Part shown: positions 1 through 11,363 of the stretch, piece by piece
How the letters are laid out: each line of letters opens with the position of its first letter
Position numbering within the stretch: the first letter of the stretch is position 1
Source: DATBGO01 sp963695645
Lineage (GTDB): Bacteria; Actinomycetota; Actinomycetes; Streptosporangiales; Streptosporangiaceae
Length of the DNA: 64,000 bases
Direction: 5' to 3'
NCBI GenBank assembly: GCA_963695645.1
Contig: CAVOHC010000006.1
Span: forward strand, 62,001-126,000
The notes under the pieces: model-generated
What the model was told of the DNA's origin: nothing
What the model saw: the letters and a program-made list of their open reading frames with translations, nothing else
Databases searched by the model: none
Program-made: the position numbers and the translations under genes

Positions 1-846
1 ACCGAACCGGTCGGCGGGCTTGTCACCGTCCCGGCTACGGTCGCGAAGCAACTGCGCACCCCGCGGGACATGCTGGGATTTACCGTGGGCATGGTCAACA
101 GCACCCAGCGCCTCACCAATCCCCCGGTAACCTCGCTAAACGGCCCGATCGGGCCGCATCGGCGGTGGGCATGGGCGAGCGCGGGCCTGGGCGAGGTCAA
201 GGAGATCGGCCGCGCTACCGGGAGCACCGTTAACGACGTGATGCTCGCCGCGATCACTAACGGGTTCCGTGACCTGCTCGAGTCCCGCGGCGAGCTGAAG
301 AAGGGGCTGGTGGTACGGGCGCTGGTACCCGTTTCCGTCCGCGGCGATGGGGACGATGATGGGAAGACCAACCAGGTTACGGGAGTGCTCGTCAACCTGC
401 CGGTCAGCGAGCCCGATCCACGGCGCCGGCTAGCGGATGTGCACGGCCAGATGGACGAGATCAAGCGGACGCACCAGGCGGTCGGCGCGGAGGTCATGGG
501 CAAGATGATGGGCTTTGCCCCGCCGACGCTCCTCGCGCTTGGTACCAAGGCCGCGTTCCGGGCACCGCAGTACATGATGCAGACGGTCGCCACCAATGTG
601 CCGGGGCCACGGGTCCCGCTGTACGTCCTCGGGCGCCGGATGCTCGAGGCTCACCCCTACGCGGGGATCGGCAACGGCGTACAGATCACAATCGCGATCT
701 TCTCCTACCTGGACCGCTTCTCCTTCGGGATCACCGCAGAATCGCGGGCCGCGTCCGATCTCGGTGTGCTCATCGACGGGATCCACGCCGGTATCGCTGA
801 GCTCAGGAAGTCCGTGGCAGGTGCCAAATCGGCGCACGTCTCCTAG
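1..846 (+). CDS. WS/DGAT-type wax ester synthase/acyl-CoA:diacylglycerol acyltransferase, C-terminal part
   Basis: The reading frame is already open at base 1, so the N-terminus, including the expected HHxxxDG acyltransferase motif, lies outside the window; about 281 residues remain. The visible part matches the second half of the WS/DGAT family: an N-S-T...LNGPIG stretch, a TVNDVMLAAI segment, the PVSVR motif, and the late P-G-P segment (NVPGPRVPLYVLGRR) typical of the C-terminal WS_DGAT domain. The family transfers acyl groups from acyl-CoA to fatty alcohol or diacylglycerol for storage lipid in actinobacteria. Substrate preference cannot be read from the fragment. The gene ends in TAG and is followed by about 270 bases in which I see no gene. 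Confidence 0.85.
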   Translation, partial: TEPVGGLVTVPATVAKQLRTPRDMLGFTVGMVNSTQRLTNPPVTSLNGPIGPHRRWAWASAGLGEVKEIGRATGSTVNDVMLAAITNGFRDLLESRGELKKGLVVRALVPVSVRGDGDDDGKTNQVTGVLVNLPVSEPDPRRRLADVHGQMDEIKRTHQAVGAEVMGKMMGFAPPTLLALGTKAAFRAPQYMMQTVATNVPGPRVPLYVLGRRMLEAHPYAGIGNGVQITIAIFSYLDRFSFGITAESRAASDLGVLIDGIHAGIAELRKSVAGAKSAHVS

Positions 847-1119
847 TTTCCGCTGAGCAGCGCCTCTGGCGCGACTGCGCCCGACCTCCGGCGCGGGCGG
901 CGGTCGGCCAGCCGGCGGCGGGCCAGGTGGCGCCTGCGGTGCGGCCGGGACCAGGCCGGCCAGGGCCTCGTGCCACTGCTTAATGCGCAGTGCCGGGCGG
1001 AGTTCCACCACCGCCTCCGCTGGTGGTGACGAGCTTGAGTTTCCTGATCAGCCACGGTCGGGTGCTGTTGTGCGCCGCGCCCGGTCGGGCGGCGCGGCTG
1101 CGCGACGTCGGGCCGCGGC

Positions 1120-2088
1120 CTACCGCGGCTGGCCGCCGCCCGGGGCGGCGTGCTGGCCTCCTTTGCTGCGGGCCTGGTACGAGGTGATGGTGGCGGTGAG
1201 CGACACATCCAGGGGGGTGGCACGGTCGCCGAGGACCGCGGTGTAGGCCGAGTCGTCGACTACCCAGTCGTCCTCGAATTCGTAGAGCATCTCGACCATC
1301 TCGCGCGCGGCCGGCACGACCACGCCGGCTAGCCGCAGCTGCCAGCGCGCCAGCCTGCGCAGCCGGGCCTCGGTGCCTGCGATGGCGGCGGCTCGCTCCG
1401 CGAAGGCGCGGGTGGAGACTGCAGGGGCGCTGGGCACGTGCCATGCCCGGCCCCATGTCTCGGGAACCTCGGACAGCCGGACCAGGGCGTTGCCGAAGTC
1501 GGCGATGTAGGTATAAGTGTGCGGCCGGTCGGGGTCGCCGGTGACGGCTGCGGCCTTGCCCTGGACCAGGGCCCCGAAAAACCGGTCGCCCACGACAGAG
1601 CCGGCTCCGACGTGTGGTCCGAAGAAGTCGGAAGCCCGGCCGGCCACGGCCCGCAGCCGGCCAGCCCTATGGGCAGCTTCCAGATCGCGCCACATCTGGG
1701 CGCGTACGGCGCCCTTGCGGGTAGTGGCCATGAGCGGGAGGTCCTCGGTGAGGGGTCCGGCAGCTGGTCCGTAGGCGTAGAGGTTCTCTGCTACCACGAG
1801 CAGGGCCCCGGCGGATGCGGCGGCCGCGATGGCCCGGGCCTGCAGGAGCGGGAACTGCTCGGGCCAGCGATGGTAGGCGGGCGAGGCGCACTGGAAGACG
1901 ACCTTTGCGCCGGCGACCGCGCCCGCTGCCTGGCCGGCATCGGCGAGGTCGGCGGGGCGGCTGATAGCCCCGGGCACGGGCGTCGCCGAGCGGGTTACCA
2001 CGGCGGGCTCGATGCCGCGGGCTGCAAGGGCGGCGACGACGGCGCGGCCGACGGGGCCAGCACCCAGCACGATATGGGAGGTGGGCAT
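1120..2088 (-). CDS. NAD(P)-binding epimerase/dehydratase-family protein (atypical extended SDR)
   Basis: A 322-residue protein with an N-terminal Rossmann glycine motif (VLGAGPVGRAV, residues 7-17) and an overall epimerase-like layout, including a late THTY-like segment in the fold's C-terminal half (PDRPHTYTYIADF). The classical Y-x3-K catalytic pair is not clear: the region that should hold it reads ENLYAYGP followed by a loop with TRK, so the reaction is uncertain. The ATG start is preceded by a good GGAGG ribosome-binding site 6 bases upstream. It is transcribed towards the WS/DGAT fragment and stands alone. The tail is Gly/Gln-rich. Likely substrates are a nucleotide sugar or a small ketone, but nothing in the sequence or neighbours decides this. 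Confidence 0.75.
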   Translation of the reverse strand: MPTSHIVLGAGPVGRAVVAALAARGIEPAVVTRSATPVPGAISRPADLADAGQAAGAVAGAKVVFQCASPAYHRWPEQFPLLQARAIAAAASAGALLVVAENLYAYGPAAGPLTEDLPLMATTRKGAVRAQMWRDLEAAHRAGRLRAVAGRASDFFGPHVGAGSVVGDRFFGALVQGKAAAVTGDPDRPHTYTYIADFGNALVRLSEVPETWGRAWHVPSAPAVSTRAFAERAAAIAGTEARLRRLARWQLRLAGVVVPAAREMVEMLYEFEDDWVVDDSAYTAVLGDRATPLDVSLTATITSYQARSKGGQHAAPGGGQPR

Positions 2089-2283
2089 GATGGGCCTCCG
2101 GGGTCGGGCCGCCTGAGGTGCTGAGGGCGGCGGTGTCGCACAGCGGTCAGCCGGCTCAGGCCTGGACCGGCTCGGGGAGGGGTCCCGATGATCGCGTCAT
2201 CAGGACCGGAATGGCGGGGCTGATCGTCCTGGTCGCGGTGAAATGCAGTAGCCAGGACAGTCCGGCGACCGGGATTGCTCCCC

Positions 2284-3297
2284 TCACCGGGCGGCCGTTG
2301 TTCTTGTGGCGCGCAGGCCGCGCCTGGTCAACCAGGCAGCTGCGGCCGCTCCGATCGCGGCGGCCGCCGTCGTCGCGCGGCAGAGCCGGACGGCCCGGCC
2401 GATGTCGGCAGGTTCCGGCACGCGGCCGTCGCCCAGTGACTGGCGTTCCTCGGCCAGCCCCGCATAGGTGTTTGTCCCGCCCAGAGTGACGCCGAGCGCA
2501 CCGGCGAACGCAGCCTCGCAGCGTCCGGCGTTCGGGCTGGGATGGCACGGCCCGTAGGAGCGCATGGCCTGCCATGACGCGGTCGGCCGTCCGCCCGCTA
2601 CCCCCGCGAGGGCGCCAGCCAGCACTCCGGTCACTCGCGCCGGCACCCAGTTCAGCATGTCGTCGAGCCGTGCGGAGGCCCGGCCGAACCTCGCGTATTT
2701 TGCGGACCGGTAGCCGACCATTGCGTCGAGCGTGTTGACCGCTCGGTAGCCCAGCAGGCCAGGCAGGCCGCCGGCCGCGCCCCACAGCAGCGGAGCGACG
2801 ACAGCGTCGCTCGTATTCTCCGCAACCGACTCGATCACCGCGCGAACCAGTTCCTGTTCATCCAGGCCCTGGGGATCACGGCCGCACAGGCTCGGCAGGG
2901 CAGCGCGAGCCAGCTCAAGGTCACCGGCTTGCAGCGCGTGCCGGATCCCCTGGGCCTCGGACCCGAGCGAGGCGGCCCCCGTAACCGTCCAGGCCGCTGC
3001 GGCGGTCGCCGCAAGCCTGAGCCACGGATGGCGGCGCGTGACGTGCCGCGCCAGGAAGCCGGGCGCCATGGCGGCGAGCACGCAAGTCGCTGCGTACCCC
3101 GCGCCACGACGGACGCTGTCGCGGTACATGCGATCCTGCAGCGCCTGAGCGGCGTTCCCGAAGGCCGCCACCGGATGTCCCCGCCGCGGGTCACCGAGAA
3201 CAGCGTCCAGGACCGGGCCGGCAATGATGCCGCCTGCCAGCGGCCATGCGGGCCGGGGGGCGCCCCGGCGCGGGCAGCCAAGGCCTGGCGCGGGCAC
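2284..3297 (-). CDS. cobD: CobD/CbiB adenosylcobinamide-phosphate synthase
   Basis: Matches the CbiB/CobD membrane enzyme that joins adenosylcobyric acid with an aminopropanol(-phosphate) to give adenosylcobinamide (phosphate). Diagnostic blocks are the early LGDPRRGHPVAAFG motif, ESVAENTSDAVVAPLLWG, LGYRAVNTLDAMVGYRS with the following FGRASARLDD, and the late P-SPNAGRCEAAFAGALGV block. Several hydrophobic helices fit an integral membrane protein. The open frame extends far upstream (to 3903) but that part is not family-like; the GTG at 3297 gives about 337 residues, and GTG 3318 or TTG 3330 are alternatives. No other cobalamin biosynthesis gene is visible, so it is either an isolated member or the edge of a scattered pathway. 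Confidence 0.88.
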   Translation of the reverse strand: MPAPGLGCPRRGAPRPAWPLAGGIIAGPVLDAVLGDPRRGHPVAAFGNAAQALQDRMYRDSVRRGAGYAATCVLAAMAPGFLARHVTRRHPWLRLAATAAAAWTVTGAASLGSEAQGIRHALQAGDLELARAALPSLCGRDPQGLDEQELVRAVIESVAENTSDAVVAPLLWGAAGGLPGLLGYRAVNTLDAMVGYRSAKYARFGRASARLDDMLNWVPARVTGVLAGALAGVAGGRPTASWQAMRSYGPCHPSPNAGRCEAAFAGALGVTLGGTNTYAGLAEERQSLGDGRVPEPADIGRAVRLCRATTAAAAIGAAAAAWLTRRGLRATRTTAAR

Positions 3298-3377
3298 GCA
3301 GGCACAGGATCGGGTCACGGGACACCACAATAGGCAACCCGGCAGGGCCGCCAGCGCGCTGCCCGGGGCGCTATGGG

Positions 3378-3872
3378 TCAGCGCTTGATCTCGACGAGCA
3401 AGACCCAGCTGTTGATAAGCCCTGAGGCGGTAGCGACGGCCATGGCGGCGGCCAGCCAGTACAGGCCACCGAAGCTGGCCGTCATGGTGGCTGCGGCACC
3501 GACGATTGCCAGCAAGGCGATCACTACGGCGGGCGCGATGTGGCCGAGACGCCAGCTGAGCGGGTTGTGCCGTTCTTGTCGCCAGCGTGGCAGGTCGATT
3601 GCGGCAGCCAGTCCGACGATTCCCGCGGCAAGGATGGCCTCGCAGGTGCCGAGGGCCGTCCTGGACAGGCCTGGCAGCTGGATGAGAAGGCTCCCTGCCA
3701 GGGGGTAGGCAAAGAACGCCAGGGTTTCGATCGCCCGGCCGGGCAGCGTCTTGTCCCGCAGGATCGAATCTAGGTTGAAGGAGATGGCGACGAACGCTAG
3801 CCCCAGCAGGGCGCCTGCAGCGCCAGCGAACGAGGTGGCGAAGTCGTGCCACTGCTCGGGATCGTACGGCAC
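3378..3872 (-). CDS. Small integral membrane protein, four predicted helices
   Basis: A 164-residue protein starting with VPYDPEQWHDFATSFAGAAG and showing about four hydrophobic segments (near residues 15-35, 50-70, 85-105 and 120-145). The GTG at 3872 is preceded by GGGAGG at about 9-base spacing, which makes it a better start than the upstream codons of the longer open frame. Proteins with this W-x-x-F-x-x-x-x-A-G-A-x-G-A-L-x-G-L-x-F-V opening are common in actinobacteria and proteobacteria and are usually annotated as hypothetical membrane proteins. I do not assign a function. It lies 80 bases upstream of cobD on the same strand and may be cotranscribed. Confidence 0.7.
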   Translation of the reverse strand: MPYDPEQWHDFATSFAGAAGALLGLAFVAISFNLDSILRDKTLPGRAIETLAFFAYPLAGSLLIQLPGLSRTALGTCEAILAAGIVGLAAAIDLPRWRQERHNPLSWRLGHIAPAVVIALLAIVGAAATMTASFGGLYWLAAAMAVATASGLINSWVLLVEIKR

Positions 3873-3942
3873 CGCACGAATCCTCCCGTCGCTGACGTGG
3901 CAACGCTGGCAGCGACGCGCAGAAGGCGCCGCCGAGGTGGAC

Positions 3943-5108
3943 TTATGGCTTCTTCGAATCGAGCCAGTCGAAGGCCGCGGTCCAGAACACGACCGGTGCC
4001 ATGCCCTCGCAGTGGCCTTCGGCGCCCTCGGCCCGGGTGAACAGGCGGAAGTCCTTCGGGCAGGTGAGGTGATCGAACAGCTCTTTGCCCTGGCCGGTCG
4101 ACACGACGTCGGATTCATTGTCGGTGACATAGCTGGGGCAGGTGACCTGGGTAATGGTGTCCGCGTTGGTGTACCGGAGCAGGTCCGCGCAGTAGGCCCG
4201 GACACTGGAGACTCCATGGGTCACCATCCGCGGGGCCAGCAGCGCCTGCACCGCCGGCATGGTGAGCAGGGCGTTGAACCGGTCGTCGGCCGCCGGGTCA
4301 TGCACATGTTTCATCAGGTCGCCAAACCTGGCGGTGGCCGCCCCGATGTCATATTGGCCGGGATCAGCGATCATGGCAGCCAGTCGAGGTTCCCCCGCCG
4401 CCCCGCGCGGCGCGAGGTACCGCCGAACGATCTTCCGACCAGCACGATGTTGTCCGGGTCGACCTCGGAATGAGTGATCAGGGCATCCAGGAGCCCGGGC
4501 ACGACATGTTCCCAGTCCGGGCGCATCGGGACACGGTGCTCATACAGCATCGCACCCTGACCTGGCCCGTCGACGGCGGCAATGGCGTATCCGCGCTCCA
4601 GCGCGGGCGCGGCCGATGCGTACAGCTCCTCGGCTGTGCCGTCATAGCCGCCGAGATGCAGGATCGTCGGGCGCGGTGCTCTCGGGCCGCTCGGGGCAAA
4701 CAGGTACCCCGACAGCTCGCCAGACAAGATCGTGGCCGGGTGGTCGAGCAGCGGCAGCGCAGCACGAAACGCCTGTACGCTAGCGGGGTAGGCGGCGCGC
4801 AGTTCTGCCCCGTCCAGATCATCGCGGTGGAAGAAGAACGCCTGCCGCAAATACTCTGCCGCGCGAAGATATGCCCCGCGGGCACTGACGCGGTGACCGG
4901 CATCGCGGGCCGCATCAGCCTGCTCTGCCAGCCGCGAGCCGAACGCCATCCACGCCCGGTACCAGCTGTCCCGGTCACCCGGCGTGATCTGTGCAGCGAT
5001 CGTCAGGCATTCACCCACATTGGCCATGCCCGAATCGGCCTTTCCGACACTGCGCTGCAACTGACCATCGAAGGCCTCATCCTCGAAGAACAGTCTCACA
5101 CAGGCCAC
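3943..5108 (-). pseudogene. Alpha/beta hydrolase split by a one-base frameshift
   Basis: Two overlapping frames on the minus strand together make one alpha/beta hydrolase of about 385 residues. The upstream part (start GTG 5108, RBS GAAGGGG) runs through a helical N-terminal cap, an HLGGYDG oxyanion-type segment and the nucleophile elbow GRSFGG; it then drifts into Arg-rich sequence and stops at 4371. The downstream frame continues with Y-L-A-P-R-G-A...LAAMIADPGQYD and ends with EGHCEG, the region expected for the catalytic His. One inserted base just after the GGC-GG of the elbow (near 4428-4431) restores a family-like FGGYLAPR. The family resembles the pseudooxynicotine-hydrolase/DUF1100-type esterases. 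It is either a real inactivating deletion or a base-calling error in a G/C-rich stretch. Confidence 0.75.
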
Positions 5109-5157
5109 GCTAGCCCCTTCAGATCTCACGGACCTCGGCTGCCCGGTATGGGATCGT

Positions 5158-5991
5158 CTAGCGGTTCTCCGCCACGAACTGGCTGGCGGTGAAGGATGCG
5201 CCAGCCGGGTCGGCGAGGACGGCGAATCGCACCCACGGCGCATTCTGCGGCTCGGCGAGGACCGAGCCTCCGAGTTCGCGGGCTCGCGCAGCTATCGCGT
5301 CCACGTCGTCGACGGCGAAGGTCACGCTCCAGCGCACTGGGCCGCCCTCGCGGGGCAAGATCGTCGCTACGACGTCCTCGAAACCCTCGGGTGCGCCCAT
5401 CTGCTTCATCCCCGCGCGCAGACCGGGGTTGAGCTCCTCGAGATGATCGCCGTAGCCCGGCAGAGCCCACATCGGCGAGCCGGCGTCGATCGTCGTCCAG
5501 CCGAACACGGCGCCGTAGAAGGCACGAGCGGCCTCGACCTCGTCGGTGTGCAGGTTGTTGAAGTTCACCGCGCCATGCTCGTTGACTGCCGCCGAGCCGC
5601 GGTGCGATCCGGGCTGCCACGCGCAAAAGACCGCGCCCTCGGGATCGGCGAACACGCCCATCCGCCCCGCGTCAAACACGTCGAACGGCTCGGAGAGCAC
5701 CCGCCCGCCCGCCTCGCGCACCCGCGCCGCAGCATCGTCGGCGGACTCGACGCGGATGTAGGTGTTCCACACCGCCTGCGGTGGTGCACCGGGGGGCTGC
5801 GAGGAGATCGCGGCCGCGTCCCGGCCGTCGATGCGGGCCATGTAGTAGTGAGTCCCAGCGTCGGGGGGCATGGCGTCCTCGGTCTGCCAGCCGAAGAGCC
5901 CGGAGTAGAACCGGGCGGCGGCTACGGGGTCGGGCTGGTTGGTATCGACCCAGCACGGCACCCCGGCTGGGTAGTCCTCGCGCGTGCTCAT
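5158..5991 (-). CDS. Two-domain VOC (glyoxalase/bleomycin-resistance) family protein
   Basis: A 277-residue protein made of two tandem VOC modules: residues about 10-125 (WVDTNQPDPVAAARFYSGLFGW ... GRMGVFADPEGAVFCAWQ) and about 140-270 (NFNNLHTDEVEAARAFYGAVFGW ... VRFAVLADPAGASFTASQF). This double-module type, in which each half ends in a DP-x-G-A-x-F strand, is widespread in actinomycetes and often annotated as hydroxylase or glyoxalase-like. The fold binds a divalent metal, but substrate cannot be inferred. No strong ribosome-binding site precedes the ATG at 5991. It lies just upstream of the broken hydrolase on the same strand. Confidence 0.85.
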   Translation of the reverse strand: MSTREDYPAGVPCWVDTNQPDPVAAARFYSGLFGWQTEDAMPPDAGTHYYMARIDGRDAAAISSQPPGAPPQAVWNTYIRVESADDAAARVREAGGRVLSEPFDVFDAGRMGVFADPEGAVFCAWQPGSHRGSAAVNEHGAVNFNNLHTDEVEAARAFYGAVFGWTTIDAGSPMWALPGYGDHLEELNPGLRAGMKQMGAPEGFEDVVATILPREGGPVRWSVTFAVDDVDAIAARARELGGSVLAEPQNAPWVRFAVLADPAGASFTASQFVAENR

Positions 5992-6219
5992 GACGGTAGG
6001 CTACAGCGGCTCTCATCGGGGATCTCGACAGCGAGCCGCTCGCGCCGATGTCACCGTGGCACCGGACAGCATCACTCACCTCCGGTCCCCGATCAAGCGA
6101 TGACGTCCACGAGCCACGCCGGCCGACGCCAAAGGTCAGCGCGCGTCGCGCAAGCGGACCCTCTACCGGACACGGCGTGGAGCCCTGTAGCAGCCGGCCG
6201 GTTGGGGCAAGATGGTGCC

Positions 6220-6522
6220 ATGTTCTGCGCTTCCGTCGCCTACCCGCTCGACGCCGAAGGCTTCGACTTCGATTACTTCCGCAGCCGCCACGCGCCGATG
6301 TTCGCCAAGCTGCTCGGCGAGAACTGCGTGCGGTTCGAGGTGCACCGAGGTCTCGCCAGCCCGGGTGCCCCGCCCCCGCCGTTCGTCGCAGCAGCATACT
6401 TCTGGGTCACGTCGCCAGAAGCCTTCGGCGCGACGCTCGCGGAGCACGCTGCGGCTCTCTATGGCGACATCGCCAACTTCAGTCAGACACAACCCGTGCG
6501 CGGCTGGGCCGAGGTCACCTGA
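6220..6522 (+). CDS. EthD-family protein
   Basis: A 100-residue protein with the EthD-type dimeric ferredoxin-like fold: it opens with short beta strand sequence followed by the signature FDFDYFRSRHAPMFAKLLG, then VRFEVHRGL and a closing ANFSQTQPVRGWAEV segment. The family is named after an accessory protein of ethyl tert-butyl ether degradation; most members act as small monooxygenase- or cyclase-like or accessory proteins of unknown reaction. The ATG at 6220 is chosen because the family motif begins within 15 residues of it; the frame is open much further upstream without family similarity. It diverges from the neighbouring VOC gene. Confidence 0.75.
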   Translation: MFCASVAYPLDAEGFDFDYFRSRHAPMFAKLLGENCVRFEVHRGLASPGAPPPPFVAAAYFWVTSPEAFGATLAEHAAALYGDIANFSQTQPVRGWAEVT

Positions 6523-6785
6523 CGATGGCCGATCCACCGCCGGGACGGCTCGTCCGGCCGCCCGTGCCGCGTCGAAGCGGGATGGAGAGGATCACAATAT
6601 GGGTGTTCGCCGAATAGGGCTTGGGGTCGGCTCGCACTGCCCCGATGAACCACAAGAAGACGTTGCTGACCGGGACGCTGAGGTTACGCTGTCTCCGCAG
6701 CTCAGGCTTAACGACATGATGGGAAGAAGATCGTTTACGTGTCCGATCTATGAGGGTCAGACAGCGGTCGACGGCTGCCCGCTTT

Positions 6786-7652
6786 CTAGAACGGTGTCGG
6801 GATGTGCCGCAGCGGCAGGCCGGGCTCGGTATAGCCGCCTGGCCGCTGGCGTTTGGGCAGCGTGATGTCCCGGGGAGCGAGGGGCTTGTAGGGGACCTGG
6901 CTGAGCAGGTGGCTGATGATGTTGAGGCGGCCACGTTTCTTGTCGTCGGTGTGCGCGATGTACCAGGGCGCCCACGCGGTGTCGGTGGCGGCGAACATCG
7001 CGTCCCTGGCTCGGGAGTAGTCATACCAGCGGCTGTAGGACTTCAGGTCCAGGTCCGAGAGCTTCCAGATCTTCCGCGGGTCGTGGATGCGGCTCTCCAG
7101 CCGCCGGGTCTGCTCGTCGGCGCTGACCTCGAGCCAGTACTTCAGCAGCAGGATCCCGTCATCGGCCATCGCCTTCTCGACGCCAGGGACGAGCTCGAGG
7201 AACCGTTCGGTCTCCTGCGGCGCGCAAAAGCCCATCACCGGCTCGACGCCGGCCCGGTTGTACCAGCTGCGGTCGAAGATCACGACCTCGCCGGCCGCCG
7301 GGAAGTGGGCGAGGTACCGCTGGATGTACATCTGCGACTTCTCCCGCTCGGTGGGAGCGGGCAGGGCGACGACCCGGAACACCCGCGGGCTCACCCGCTC
7401 GGTGATCCGCTTGATCGTGCCGCCCTTCCCGGCGGTGTCCCGGCCCTCGAACACGATGCAGACCTTGGCCCCGGACGCCTTGACCCACTCCTGCATGGCC
7501 ACCAGATCGCCGTGCAGGACTCTCATCTCCCGCTCGTACTCCTTGCGCTTCATCTTCGGTGGCGGGCCGGCCCCGGCCCCCTGCTGGGCTACGGACGGCG
7601 GCGCCTGGACGTCCGCGTCGTGCTGCTTCTGCCTGTCCTTCTTCTTGCCCAT
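6786..7652 (-). CDS. ppk2: Polyphosphate kinase 2 family protein
   Basis: A 288-residue PPK2-type kinase, which transfers phosphate between polyphosphate and nucleotides. The P-loop is GRDTAGKGG (residues about 70-78), followed by the lid segment with TEREKSQMYIQRY, the Walker B-like FDRSWYNRAGVE (about 126-137), and the C-terminal RARDAMFAATDT and W-Y-I-A-H block typical of one-domain PPK2. The N-terminus is Lys/Gln-rich and probably disordered. The ATG at 7652 has a good GGAGG at 8-base spacing, so I prefer it over the TTG 15 bases upstream. It follows the P-type ATPase gene on the same strand with about 110 bases between them. Whether it favours NDP or NMP cannot be settled by eye. Confidence 0.92.
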   Translation of the reverse strand: MGKKKDRQKQHDADVQAPPSVAQQGAGAGPPPKMKRKEYEREMRVLHGDLVAMQEWVKASGAKVCIVFEGRDTAGKGGTIKRITERVSPRVFRVVALPAPTEREKSQMYIQRYLAHFPAAGEVVIFDRSWYNRAGVEPVMGFCAPQETERFLELVPGVEKAMADDGILLLKYWLEVSADEQTRRLESRIHDPRKIWKLSDLDLKSYSRWYDYSRARDAMFAATDTAWAPWYIAHTDDKKRGRLNIISHLLSQVPYKPLAPRDITLPKRQRPGGYTEPGLPLRHIPTPF

Positions 7653-7761
7653 CTCGTTTACCTCCAATGGGTGCGGTGATGTGCGTGCGACGTCCGCGGG
7701 GCGGCGTATGCCGGCGGGTAACCTCCGCAGGACGGGAGGACCGGCGGGAGCCCGGCTGTGG

Positions 7762-10503
<2,742 letters not shown>

Positions 10504-10533
10504 CACAACACCTTTCCGCAGACTGCAGCCACG

Positions 10534-11253
10534 CTAGCCTGCCACGCCCGGATCATCACGTCGGTCCGTTTTGCCACTGCCGTGCCGAGCACACATGGGT
10601 GTCCCAGCACTGGATGACTCCTGTTTTAATGACTCCAGAACCACCCCCGCGGTCTCGCCCTCCCGCAAAGTCCGGGTCAGGCGCAGATCATCTCCCTGGC
10701 GTTCCACGCCGAGCCCCTGCTCGCCCAGCGGGACCGTCCGCTCGCCCACCGGGTTGAGCGTCAGCTCCATCCCGCCGGCGGAGAAGACTGCGCCGTCGTC
10801 GGAGAGTTGCAGCTTGTGCGGGCGCGGCCGTAGTCGAACCGCGGCTTGATCTCCATCACGAACCGCATGCTGCCGCGCACGGTCCGCAGCAGCCGCACCA
10901 GCTGGTGCCGGTCCGTGGGAGTTCCCCCAGCCACCGGCATGAAGTTCGGTGACCTCACCCACCCCGTCCGGGGTCATGAACCGAGTGATCAGCATGGCGG
11001 TGTCGGGGAAATACAGCTGCCGGCTCACGTAGTCACTGGTGTCCGGGGCGACCCGGAGATACCCGCCCCGGTCGGCATCCAGCAGCGACGCGAGCACGCT
11101 GGGCGAGTGGCTCCAGCGCTGCGCCCCAAGACCGGCCTGACGCGGGCCAGGCTCCCCGTACCACGCGATCGTTCCACCACCGTAAGACGCGATCGTTCCA
11201 CCACCGTAAGACGCGATCGTTCCACCACCGTAAGAGAGGTGCGGGACGGGCAT
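10534..11253 (-). pseudogene. GH15/trehalase-type N-terminal domain remnant
   Basis: The minus-strand frame contains SPSVLASLLDADRGGYLRVAP, then YFPDTAMLITRFMTPDGVGEVTE, which is the N-terminal beta domain of actinobacterial GH15 glucoamylase/trehalase proteins. After this the similarity jumps to another frame (FMPVAGG...RLLRTVRGSMRF...IKPRFDYGRA, around 10830-10958) and then back (LQLSDDGAVFSAGGMELTL). At least two frameshifts are therefore present. The conserved opening (D-x-x-T-x-A-L-V-x-x-D-G-S-I-D-W-L) is missing and replaced by three SYGGGTIA repeats, and the whole catalytic (alpha/alpha)6 barrel is absent. It is a non-functional fragment of a gene that would normally exceed 600 codons. 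Confidence 0.7.
11163..11234. repeat. Three exact 24-bp tandem repeats
   Basis: The unit ACGCGATCGTTCCACCACCG plus TAAG is repeated three times without a mismatch, at 11163-11186, 11187-11210 and 11211-11234. It lies where the N-terminus of the GH15 remnant should be and about 130 bases upstream of the divergent MMPL transporter gene. It contains GCGATCG palindromic cores. Exact identity indicates recent expansion. Confidence 0.95.
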
Positions 11254-11363
11254 GACGCGGCCTCACCCGCTACGGGTATTGCCAGAGCGGGGTGCCGCCG
11301 TCATTATCACATTGGGCTTCCCATGCGCTGTGCAGGCTGTTGCGCGGGAAGGGAGTTGACGTC

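Noticed and set aside
430..1011. Minus-strand open frame over the WS/DGAT 3' end
   Set aside because: Antisense to a recognised gene and Arg/Pro-rich without family features.
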